Positions 53,683 through 62,400 of a DNA stretch of 64,000 nucleotides are shown here, piece by piece; position 1 is the stretch's first letter; the number at the start of each line of letters is the position of its first letter. The stretch comes from Clostridiales bacterium (GTDB lineage Bacteria; Bacillota; Clostridia; Oscillospirales; Acutalibacteraceae). The notes beneath the pieces were generated by a model. It had not been told where the DNA came from. It saw only the letters and a program-made list of their open reading frames with translations, and did no database searches. Location: assembly GCA_012839185.1 (NCBI GenBank), contig DUNU01000002.1:124001-188000 (forward strand), written 5' to 3'. The translations under genes and the position numbers were made by a program.

Positions 53683-53916
53683 TCAGTCGATTTCTACCTG
53701 AACTTTAAGACCCTGACGGATAGCGGTTGTACGGACGATTGTACGGATAGACTTGGCAATTTTGCCTTCCTTACCGATAACGCGCCCCATATCGCTTTCA
53801 GCAACGTGAAGGTGATAAACGATAATGCCTTCTTCGTTGGGTTCGTCAACTGTTACGCTGATAGCGTCGGGATTTTCAACAAGACCTTTGCACATGGTGA
53901 TAATGAGTTCTTCCAT
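53683..53916 (-). CDS. khpA: KH-domain RNA-binding protein KhpA
   Basis: A 77-residue single KH domain with the RNA-binding loop GKEGKIAKSIRTIVR (about 47-61, GxxG as GKEG). KhpA works with KhpB (Jag/EloR) in post-transcriptional control of cell elongation in Gram-positive bacteria. AAAGGAG precedes the ATG. It follows rpsP as usual, but the rimM-trmD-rplS genes that normally come next are missing, and a terminator follows. Confidence 0.93.
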   Translation of the reverse strand: MEELIITMCKGLVENPDAISVTVDEPNEEGIIVYHLHVAESDMGRVIGKEGKIAKSIRTIVRTTAIRQGLKVQVEID

Positions 53917-53936
53917 TTTTTTCTCCTTTTGGATTA

Positions 53937-54173
53937 TTAATTAATTTTTTTAAGCAAATCTCTGACTGTATCGGTGGGCTGTGCACCGTTAGCAATCCAT
54001 TTGTCAGCTTTTTCTTTATCGATTTTTACTTCAACGGGATTGGTTGTGGGGTTGTAATAACCGATTTCTTCGATGAATCTACCATCACGAGAATAGCGGG
54101 AATCAGCAACGACTACACGATAAAACGGTGCTTTCTTCGCGCCCATTCTGCGTAAACGGATTTTTACTGCCAT
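53937..54173 (-). CDS. rpsP: 30S ribosomal protein S16
   Basis: A 78-residue S16 with the family N-terminus [20 protein letters not shown], then [20 protein letters not shown]. It stabilises 16S rRNA in the small-subunit body. GGAGG precedes the ATG. It sits between ffh and khpA in the conserved order. Confidence 0.97.
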   Translation of the reverse strand: MAVKIRLRRMGAKKAPFYRVVVADSRYSRDGRFIEEIGYYNPTTNPVEVKIDKEKADKWIANGAQPTDTVRDLLKKIN

Positions 54174-54238
54174 TTTTTAACCTCCTTTTTAGGATTACGG
54201 TATATTTATCGCACATCAAAGACATGCGGTGAATATCA

Positions 54239-55561
54239 TTATTGCATAAAACGTGCCATTTTGCGTTTCATACCCTTCGAGTTCATCTGCTTGAACATCT
54301 TTTGCATCTGACGATACTGGGCAAGCAGGCGGTTTACGTCCTCAACCTGCATTCCGCAACCGGCTGCGATACGACGCTTTCGGGACGCGTTGATAATATC
54401 CGGATTTCTTCTCTCTCTTGGCGTCATTGAATAGATTATGCTTTGAACTTTGTCAATCGCACCATCGTCAACATCGACATCCTTAATCTGCTTGCCTAAA
54501 CCGGGAATCATTCCCAAAAGATCCTTCATTGAACCCATCTTCTTAATCTCGGTCATCTGTTCAAGCAGGTCGTTAAGGTCAAACTTGTTCTTGCGAAGTT
54601 TCTCCTCAAGTTCGAGGGCTTTCTTTTCGTCAAGGTTCTGTTCCGCCTTTTCGATAAGCGAGAGAACGTCGCCCATACCTAAAATACGGTTTGCCATCCG
54701 GTCGGGATAAAATACATCCAAATCTCCGAGCTTTTCACCGACACCGACAAATTTTATCGGTTTACCGGAAATTGCTCTTGCGGACAAAGCCGCACCGCCT
54801 CTGGTATCACCGTCTAATTTTGTTAAAATAAGACCGTCAATACCTAAATTCTCGGAAAATGCAGTAGCAACATTGACGGCATCCTGACCTGTCATTGAGT
54901 CAACCACAAGCAAAATTTCATGAGGACGGATATTTGTTTTTATATTACGAAGCTCCGCCATAAGCTCAGCGTCGATATGGAGACGACCTGCGGTATCAAG
55001 AAATACATAATCATATCCCTTGTCTTTCGCAAGTTTCACCGCCTCACGAGCAACGACAACCGGATCGGTCGCACCCATGTCAAAGACGGGAACACCAACC
55101 TGTTCGCCTAAAACCTGAAGCTGTTTAATAGCGGCGGGACGATAGATGTCGCAGGCAACGAGCATCGGATGATGTCCCTGACCTTTAAGACGAAGTGCAA
55201 GTTTCGCACAGTGAGTGGTTTTACCCGAACCTTGAAGACCGCAGAGCATTACCACAGTCGGACCATTGCTGGCTTTTGCAAGTTTCGTTTGAGTGCCACC
55301 CATGAGTTGAGTAAGCTCCTCGTTGACGATTTTTATAACCATCTGTGCGGGAGTTAAGCTCTCCATGACGTTTACACCGATGGCTCTCTCGGTAACCGTA
55401 TTTGTAAAATCCTTGGCAACCTTGTATGATACGTCCGCCTCCAAAAGTGCAAGGCGAACTTCACGCATGGCATCTTTAACGTCACTTTCGGTTAAAGCAC
55501 CTTTACCACGCAATTTCTTAAAAGCGGCATCCAGTCTTTCGGAAAGTCCGTCAAATGCCAT
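54239..55561 (-). CDS. ffh: Signal recognition particle protein Ffh (SRP54)
   Basis: A 440-residue SRP GTPase: N domain (about 1-85), G domain with GLQGSGKTTHCAKLA (P-loop, about 108-122), DTAGR, TKLDGDTRGG, and a methionine-rich M domain near the C-terminus (MQKMFKQMNSKGMKRKMARF) that binds signal sequences and SRP RNA. It delivers membrane proteins to FtsY. AGAAGGTGAG precedes the ATG. It follows ylxM by 12 bases. Confidence 0.97.
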   Translation of the reverse strand: MAFDGLSERLDAAFKKLRGKGALTESDVKDAMREVRLALLEADVSYKVAKDFTNTVTERAIGVNVMESLTPAQMVIKIVNEELTQLMGGTQTKLAKASNGPTVVMLCGLQGSGKTTHCAKLALRLKGQGHHPMLVACDIYRPAAIKQLQVLGEQVGVPVFDMGATDPVVVAREAVKLAKDKGYDYVFLDTAGRLHIDAELMAELRNIKTNIRPHEILLVVDSMTGQDAVNVATAFSENLGIDGLILTKLDGDTRGGAALSARAISGKPIKFVGVGEKLGDLDVFYPDRMANRILGMGDVLSLIEKAEQNLDEKKALELEEKLRKNKFDLNDLLEQMTEIKKMGSMKDLLGMIPGLGKQIKDVDVDDGAIDKVQSIIYSMTPRERRNPDIINASRKRRIAAGCGMQVEDVNRLLAQYRQMQKMFKQMNSKGMKRKMARFMQ

Positions 55562-55573
55562 AGTCTCACCTTC

Positions 55574-55936
55574 TTATATACCCGCTTTCATAACGGCGGC
55601 TTTTATTTTTATTGTATTTGATTCAATTGTCGAATCCTTAAGTTTCTCGTCGTTATATCTGTCAATCTCGCTTGCAGCACTATAACAAATGTTCAACGCT
55701 TCCGTAAGTTCTTTAATTCTTTTTGAAAGTCCCAGTTTTTCTTCGGCGTCAAGCAATTGACTTTCCGCACGTTTTATCGCATCACGCACACCCTGACGGG
55801 ACATTCCCTCGTTCTCCGCTATCTCCGAAAGGCTCAGATCGTGACAGTAATAATACTCCAGAAAATCCTGTTGTCTCGGGGATAAGACGGCACCATAGAG
55901 GTCAATCAGCTCAACAATTTCAAAATTCTTTGCCAT
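55574..55936 (-). CDS. ylxM: YlxM-like SRP-associated DNA-binding protein
   Basis: A 120-residue protein. LSPRQQDFLEYYYCHDLSLS and EIAENEGMSRQGVRDAIKRA (about 18-55) form a sigma-70 region 4-like helix-turn-helix; a coiled-coil tail follows. YlxM is known to bind the SRP and boost Ffh GTPase activity in some Firmicutes or streptococci. It is the first gene of the ylxM-ffh-rpsP-khpA operon and is driven by a consensus promoter. AGGAGGG precedes the ATG. Confidence 0.9.
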   Translation of the reverse strand: MAKNFEIVELIDLYGAVLSPRQQDFLEYYYCHDLSLSEIAENEGMSRQGVRDAIKRAESQLLDAEEKLGLSKRIKELTEALNICYSAASEIDRYNDEKLKDSTIESNTIKIKAAVMKAGI

Positions 55937-55982
55937 ATTGCCCTCCTTTTTTGTGTAAAGGTTTTTTCTTTACAGCCTCGAC

Positions 55983-56011
55983 ATTATAACATAAAAAAAG
56001 CCCTTTGTCAA
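55983..56011 (-). promoter_or_regulatory. Promoter of ylxM-ffh-rpsP-khpA
   Basis: On the minus strand TTGACA (56006-56011), a 17-base spacer and TATAAT (55983-55988), both perfect. The -35 box lies in the hairpin of the ribF terminator. Confidence 0.85.
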
Positions 56012-56017
56012 GAGCTT
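55991..56017 (-). terminator. Terminator of the ribF operon, overlapping the ylxM promoter
   Basis: On the minus strand AAGCTCTT pairs with AAGGGCTT (one G-T pair) around GACA, and seven T follow. It starts 17 bases after the ribF stop codon. Confidence 0.8.
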
Positions 56018-56033
56018 TTTTCTTTTTTCAAAC

Positions 56034-56909
56034 TTAATTATACAAACCCATTTCAACAAATCCATTAAGAATTTCTTTATCTTTTTCAATTTGTTCCAAA
56101 AGTTGTTCCGGATACTCAAATCTATGAATATCACGAATAAATCCAATCAATTCAACCTTCGGATATTTACCGTAAAGATTGCCCTTATATCCTATTATAT
56201 GTGTTTCGCTAAGGAGTTTTGAACTGTGAAATGTAGGAGAGTTACCGATATTAGTAATTCCCTTATAATGTCTGCCTTTAATTGTAATTCGGGAAGCATA
56301 TACACCGAATTTGGGCATTGTGAAATATGTCGGGAAAACCTGATTGATGGTAGGAATACCGATAACACGACCACGCTTTTTCCCGTCAATGACCAAAAAA
56401 TCATATGCAAACGGACGACCCAACATCGCATTTGCCGCCTGAATATCTCCGTTTACCAACTTCTCACGAATCTTGGTAGATGAAACAATCTCACCTTCAT
56501 ATTCCACCATATCGGAAACAACGAGTTCAATTTCATGCTTATCGCAAAGTGCTCTTAAAGTATCGACATTACCGCTGCGATTTGCACCGAAGACGAAATT
56601 TTCACCGACAGAAACGAGTTTTGCATTAACGCAACCGACAATAAAAGACTCAACAAATTCTTCGGGAGAAAGGTCTTTAACACAACCAAAGTCAACCGTA
56701 ACGGGACAAAGTTCCATATCCGCCAGAAGCTGCTGCTTCATCGTAGTTGACAAAAGCAGGGAATGCGGAGCCTTTTTCATATTTCTTTTTACATGATGGG
56801 AAAACTGTAAAATATGTGGAGCATAATCCGGTCTTTTTGTAATATTTATAACCTTCTGATGACCGATATGCAGTCCGTCAAAGGTTCCCAATGCTAATGA
56901 ATTCTTCAT
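56034..56909 (-). CDS. ribF: Bifunctional riboflavin kinase / FAD synthetase
   Basis: A 291-residue protein. The N-terminal adenylyltransferase domain has GTFDGLHIGHQ (8-18) and SSTKIREKLVNGD (about 145-157). The C-terminal kinase domain has GKKRGRVIGIPTINQ (about 175-190) and NIGNSPTF. It makes FMN and FAD from riboflavin. It is a little shorter than the usual 305-315 residues because the N-terminal strand before GTFDG is short. Its start overlaps the HAD gene (ATGA). Confidence 0.93.
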   Translation of the reverse strand: MKNSLALGTFDGLHIGHQKVINITKRPDYAPHILQFSHHVKRNMKKAPHSLLLSTTMKQQLLADMELCPVTVDFGCVKDLSPEEFVESFIVGCVNAKLVSVGENFVFGANRSGNVDTLRALCDKHEIELVVSDMVEYEGEIVSSTKIREKLVNGDIQAANAMLGRPFAYDFLVIDGKKRGRVIGIPTINQVFPTYFTMPKFGVYASRITIKGRHYKGITNIGNSPTFHSSKLLSETHIIGYKGNLYGKYPKVELIGFIRDIHRFEYPEQLLEQIEKDKEILNGFVEMGLYN

Positions 56910-57475
56910 TTAATTCGCCTGACCTTATTGCCCTTGACCTCATAAGCGGTCTCGGCAAGTGCTATTAACGGTGCGTCATTTTTAACGCTGTCCGTGTAAA
57001 ACGCATCTATTACTGCGTCGGGATATTCTCTTTTGAATATCTCAATTTTATGTGATCGCATACAAAGTTCCGTAATTTTGCCGGTTTCGCGATCAACTTT
57101 TGAGCCTAAATAATGCTTAATTCCTATCCTGTCACAAATTTCTTTTATCGAAAGTTCGGGGGATGCGGAAATAATCAGATCGTCTTCTTTCTGAATTTCG
57201 GCATAAAAAGGCTTGATGTTTTTAATATGTTTGTCCCAAAAATCTCTGCAATCCGCATCGAAATCCGGAATTGAACGGAAAAAATCCTCAACCTCGGGAG
57301 CATATTGTTCAAGAGCCTGTTCGACAGTTACTTTGCCACGCTTGTATTTAGCAAAAGCATGAATGACCCGCGGCGTCAATTTGATAAGTTTCGGGTATTT
57401 TTTAATGTAATACCAAAAGAAATCAAGACAACTTTCACCATCGTATATCGTATTATCAAAATCATATACGTTCAT
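56906..57475 (-). CDS. HAD-IB family phosphatase
   Basis: A 189-residue HAD phosphatase of the SerB-like IB type: motif I YDFDNTIYDGES (4-15), motif II IISASPELSIKEI, motif III the Lys of RSHKIE, and motif IV YTDSVKNDAPL. Substrates of this group include phosphoserine, lipid phosphates and small metabolites; this one is not assigned. It overlaps both neighbours by four bases (ATGA), so its product should be made in step with RibF. An FMN-phosphatase role is possible but only inferred from position. Confidence 0.8.
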   Translation of the reverse strand: MNVYDFDNTIYDGESCLDFFWYYIKKYPKLIKLTPRVIHAFAKYKRGKVTVEQALEQYAPEVEDFFRSIPDFDADCRDFWDKHIKNIKPFYAEIQKEDDLIISASPELSIKEICDRIGIKHYLGSKVDRETGKITELCMRSHKIEIFKREYPDAVIDAFYTDSVKNDAPLIALAETAYEVKGNKVRRIK

Positions 57476-58293
57476 AAAGTTACCCCCAATTCTCTTGATA
57501 AATTTCCGCCCAGTATCGCCGCTTTTGCTTCGTCGGAAATCGGCAGATTTTCAATTCGCTCAATGGCTTTAACAAGTCTTTCCTCACGTGAAAACGGAAA
57601 ATCAAGACCGAATATACTTGTCTTATATCCGCAAATATCAATAAGTGCAAGCAGTTGTTCGTCACTCAACGTCCAACTATGATATTTTCCGTTGACCATA
57701 TCAATGGTAGTCCAGCCGCCGAACACATGAATTCTTAAAGCACGACTGTTGTTCGCCATTACCGCCAATGCTTCTTTGAAAAAGGAATAGCCGCCGATAT
57801 GTTCCATTGAAAAACGCAGAGAGGGATATTCATAGGCAAGCTCATCGAACAATAACACATTGTAGTCCGAAATTCTGTGCCAGTGAAGTCCCGTATGGAA
57901 GGACAAAAACAGGTCAAATTCCTGAGCTTTCCGATATACCCGTCTTGCCTCGTCACCCATGATATTAAATTCCTGATAGGCGGGATGAAGTTTAATTCCC
58001 TTAAATCCCAAATCAAAAATTTCTTCAACCTGGTTTTCCAAATCTCGGCGATTAAAATCAATCACGCCGAAACCAACCAAGGAATCATCGTCTTTAATCT
58101 GTTCGGCAAGCCACTTGACGCTCGAACCTCTAAATCCACCTTCCTCAAACCTATCGGGGAAGGTTGCAAAACATACGCATTTGTCAATGCCGCAAGTTTC
58201 CATCAAAGTCTTTAATTCGGGAATACCTGCATTATCTTTACATTCTTTCGGATAAATATGAGCATGATTTGCAAAGATTTTATATTTGCTCAT
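57472..58293 (-). CDS. Amidohydrolase-2 family TIM-barrel hydrolase
   Basis: A 273-residue metal-dependent hydrolase or decarboxylase. The metal motif HAH is in NHAHIYP (9-15). GFKGIKLHPAYQEF follows near the middle, with SFHTG and MEHIGG as further ligands and GLDFPFS as the final Asp strand. Members act on lactones, aromatic acids or cyclic amides; the substrate is unknown. The gene starts inside the hydrolase stop codon and overlaps the HAD gene. Confidence 0.8.
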   Translation of the reverse strand: MSKYKIFANHAHIYPKECKDNAGIPELKTLMETCGIDKCVCFATFPDRFEEGGFRGSSVKWLAEQIKDDDSLVGFGVIDFNRRDLENQVEEIFDLGFKGIKLHPAYQEFNIMGDEARRVYRKAQEFDLFLSFHTGLHWHRISDYNVLLFDELAYEYPSLRFSMEHIGGYSFFKEALAVMANNSRALRIHVFGGWTTIDMVNGKYHSWTLSDEQLLALIDICGYKTSIFGLDFPFSREERLVKAIERIENLPISDEAKAAILGGNLSRELGVTL

Positions 58294-59195
58294 TATGCCA
58301 GAAAATCAAGTGCAAATTGAGCTGCTGCCTGAGCTTTGTTTTCAATAAATAAATGGTTGCCTTCACAGGTTTTTTCAACTGCCTTACCCTCAAGAGCAGC
58401 ACTGATTGCGTTAGTTGAAGCTACCGGTAAAACCGAATCGGTTGTTGCCCAGACGAGAAGTATCGGCATTTCCAAAGCCTTAATCTCTTCAATCTTGTTG
58501 CCTCTGGCAGTCTCATTCATGGCACAAATGCTCTCCATCGTACCGTCAACTGCAAGCGGATCAAGAAGAACGGATGCGTTATAACTCTTTGCATAAGTCC
58601 AGTCGTCCGTTACCTTATATACACCAAACGTAGCTATAAAAGGCATGGCACGAACAACATTGAGCATAAACTTGCACATTGCAATAGTAAACGCATTGTT
58701 CATCATCCTGTTGTTTTCGGGAGCGACTGAAGTCATAAAAGCGGGAGCATAAAGAAGCAGATTCTGAATTTCGGGATAGTCGTATGCTATATTCATCGCG
58801 ATACTGCCACCCATCGAATGACCTGCAATCGTCCATTCGTCCATCGGAGCGATGCTCTCCATAAGACCGACAATAAGATCTTCACGATCGATATGATTTT
58901 CAACGGTCGATTCACGTGTTGAATAGCCGAAAGACACAACGTCAACTGCATAGCAATCATAGCCCGCCTCAACGAAATACGGAATCATATAATCCCAAGT
59001 GCGTCCCGAATATAAAAATCCGTGAATGAACATAATTCTGCCTATGGAATTTTCGGCAAGAGTTTCGGTGTAGTGAAGTTTATATTCACCCTGTTCGTAA
59101 TAAAGACCGTCAGCATTTTCGGCGTTGACAATTATACTCGAACAAAACACCAGACATACTGCAAGAATTACAGAAATAATCTTTTTCATTTTCAT
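58293..59195 (-). CDS. Secreted alpha/beta hydrolase
   Basis: A 300-residue protein with a signal peptide (KMKKIISVILAVCLVFCSSI, likely cut after VNA near 25). The alpha/beta-hydrolase fold has the oxyanion turn FIHGF (56-60), the nucleophile S127 in GHSMGGS, an Asp in VWATTDSVLP and the catalytic His in CEGNHLFIENK. A lipase, esterase or peptidase role outside the membrane is likely. It leads an operon of overlapping genes that ends with ribF. AAAGGAGA precedes the ATG. Confidence 0.88.
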   Translation of the reverse strand: MKMKKIISVILAVCLVFCSSIIVNAENADGLYYEQGEYKLHYTETLAENSIGRIMFIHGFLYSGRTWDYMIPYFVEAGYDCYAVDVVSFGYSTRESTVENHIDREDLIVGLMESIAPMDEWTIAGHSMGGSIAMNIAYDYPEIQNLLLYAPAFMTSVAPENNRMMNNAFTIAMCKFMLNVVRAMPFIATFGVYKVTDDWTYAKSYNASVLLDPLAVDGTMESICAMNETARGNKIEEIKALEMPILLVWATTDSVLPVASTNAISAALEGKAVEKTCEGNHLFIENKAQAAAQFALDFLA

Positions 59196-59351
59196 TCTCC
59201 TTTTGTATTATGTTTTGAACTTAAACTGACTTATTTGCAAGTCATAACCGACTTATCCAAAATATCGTTTCAATAAAAATCAAGAAACTGCGGATTTTCA
59301 AAATTTCGCACTAATTACGCTTATATATAGTAATGTATATAATAAGGAAAC

Positions 59352-59384
59352 GGCGGAAAAACCCCACAATGGAGCTTTCCCGCC
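59352..59384 (-). terminator. Possible terminator after the giant repeat protein gene
   Basis: GGCGG and CCGCC (59352-59384) with GGAAA/TTTCC next to them form a long imperfect hairpin about 20 bases after the stop codon. The T-tract after it is poor. Nothing else is seen in the 209-base gap between this gene and the hydrolase. Confidence 0.4.
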
Positions 59385-59404
59385 TACACATATCTGGTCA
59401 GGTT

Positions 59405-62400
59405 TTAGAAATTATCGAACAATGCCGTGATTGCTGCGAGAATTCTGTACCACCAAATTCGGATTCTTTCCCAGAAAGAGAGTTTCTGTTCTTCGACAGG
59501 ACGGGCAGTTGTGTTGGTTGCTTCACCGGCAAACGGAGAAATAAGAGAAATATCAACACGGAGTTTGAAGCCCTTATCTTCTTCAGTGATTACATATCTG
59601 TCTGTGCCGTCACCGATAACTGCTACGATTGTGTCTGTTTCTACATCAATTCTGTACCATGTATACTGGACATAACCGCCACTGATAGCAGCTGCAGAAA
59701 GACCGGATACGGAAGCATTGACAGTATTTCCTACATAGAAGGAACCGGTAATTGTAACTGCGGGAGTAAGATAATTTTCCGTAACAACAAGTCTGACAAT
59801 ACGGGTAACCGTTTCGTAGTTGATATAGTCAGTGGGAGTAAAAATAACTTCGTACGTATTATATGTACCGACAGCACTCGGGATGAAAGTCGGATCCGCA
59901 AATGAGAATGTACCGTCACCGCTTTCACCTGCAAACTCTGCGTAAGCAAGAGATGAACCGAATTCAATTGTTGCTTCAATCGGGAATTGATAATCAGTAG
60001 GCTGTATCTTTGTAATTTCAACTGCAATTGCCGGATTGATTATTGTCAAGTAATAGTTGCCTGCCGCAGAACCCGTGATAGCGGGAGCTGTGTACATAAC
60101 ACTTCTTGTACCTGCATTGCAGTCATTGATTGTACCAACCGTGCTTGCGGTAACGAGACTTACGTCATCATTTGCACGAGCCTTGCCGGCAAAGTTAGTG
60201 AAGTTGACTGTTACGGAATAAGAATCTTCACCACCACCGGGGATATAACCGCGGTTTACTGCCATAGGAGTAACGGTAAGTTCACGAGGATTAACCTGAA
60301 TTATCGCATCTTCATAGACGAAATTGTAGTTCGGGCTAAAGAGCGTTGAGCTGTCAGCACTTGCATAATAGTTGCCAACGGGGTCATACTGATGATAATC
60401 GGTTGCGAACTTAAGGAGACCGCCGCAGGTTGCAAGAGAATCCTGACCTGAGAAACCGGCTGTAGAAACTGTGAATGCAGGTCTGATATCACCATATGTA
60501 ATAACAATCGGGTTAACTGTGATAATCGCTTCTGCCTTTGTAACAGAGAGGTTAATGTCAGCTTGAACTGTTGTATAGTTTGCCGTATCTGCGGGAGTGA
60601 AGACAGCTTTATATGTGCCTACAAGAACGGTCGGAATTGTTGTGGGGGATGACCATGTCCAACCGGGGCCAAGCGGAATCTGAGCAAGTGTCTGAGTTCC
60701 GGAGTAAACTACTGTATCGGGAGTGGGAACGGTGTAAGCAGGAACTGCCTTAGTAATAATACCGTAAAGAGATTCTTCATTGGTGATTGTTACTTCATAA
60801 TTATATGCAGCAGAGCCGGAAATGTCAAAATCAACATAGCTGAGTGCCGCGTCATTGGAAGCACCGTTATGTACCAGATAACCCCTACCGTTTACAAGAC
60901 TGAAATTACTCTTATCAGCATTGAGAACACCGGTAATATTGGAGAAAGTCAAGTCAACGTAGTTTTTAGCCGGGTCATAAGCACGTGTTACGGTAGCCGC
61001 TTCCGCAGTAACCTGTTTCGGCTCAATTGTTGCGGTTACATCGTTGATTGTGATTTCGTAGTTTTTCTTTGCAATACCTGTCAGATATGCACCGGTTACG
61101 ATAATGTCGTGATCGCCTGCTGCAGGACTTGCAAATTTATAGATAGCACTGTCAAGGTTTATATTGACGTCATCCGTGCCGATTCGTCCGACAATGGAAA
61201 TTGTACCTGCGTCGATAGTTGCACTTGTCTTGCCGTCATAAACCTTATCACGAGCTGTGAAAGTTAAGTACAAGGGAGCCTTTTCAATGGTGAATGTGCC
61301 GAGATACATACCGGAAACAGCACCGTAGTAAGCGGATGAACCGATATTTACCGTAATGGCATAATCGCCTGCTGCCTTGGGAAGAGTGGTGGAGCCGTTA
61401 TAGAGAACGGTAATGTCTCCGTAGCGAGGTTCTAACTTATACACAGCAATGTCGTGTGTTTGTCCGTCATATATGACATCGTCGGGAATTGTATAGCCAA
61501 GTTGTTCCTTAACGGGCTTGTCCATAGCCGCAGTAACCTTGTCGTCCGTTGTATAGGTACGAGAACCGGTATAACCCATTGTATCATCGCCTATCGCAAC
61601 GACTGTAACGGTCTTGCCCTTATCGGCTTCCGTGAATGTATAGGTTGTTGCTGTATGAACAAGCACTCCACCGATATACCATTCGAATCTGTCGTAAGAA
61701 CTGTAGCTTGTCGGGTTAAGTGAACTTGTTATAACGGCAACTTCTTCACCGACCATAAGAGAACCTTCAATTCCGGGGATACCGGAAACTTCTCTCGGGT
61801 TTACAACAACGGTAATGGTATGAGCAAGAGAAATATAGTTGTCGTTATGCGGAGTGAATATCATCTCAAAGTCATGAGAACCGTTAAACTGAGGAACAGC
61901 GTCGGGATTCTGGAATGCAAATATACCGGAAACACTTGAACTTCCTCCCATGACGCTTGCATCCGCAAGGCTGTCGCCGTTTACAACAGCAACTGTCGGC
62001 CATTCTGAAACAGTCGGGGTTGCCTTATTTACGGTAATTGTACCATGAGAAGGAACAAGAGCATAGTTCTGAGATGTGCAAGGAGCGACGTTAACATAAA
62101 TTGCATATGTTTCATCAACGGGCTTGCCGGGAGTGTATTCGGTTGTAAGTCCCGGAGTACCTGTTACAAAATCGGAGGGATTTGAACCGTCGGAAAGTTT
62201 CCAACCCGTGATTTGATATGTGAGCGTGGGAATAGGATCTCCGTAAGTAACCGTCTTATTATCAGCAGTAACAGTAAGAATTGCCTTTGTTACGGTAAGT
62301 TTTCCGTTGACATACTGGAAGGTGTAGTAATCGTTATCTTCGGGAAGTTCAACAACTGTGATGGGATAACCTGCCGTGACAACGGGAGAACCTGCGGCAT

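Noticed and set aside
60869..61267. Plus-strand cysteine-rich frame opposite the giant repeat protein, with others at 59333-60349
   Set aside because: These arise from the Thr/Val/Ala-rich codons of the repeats read backwards. They have no start signals or conserved domains.
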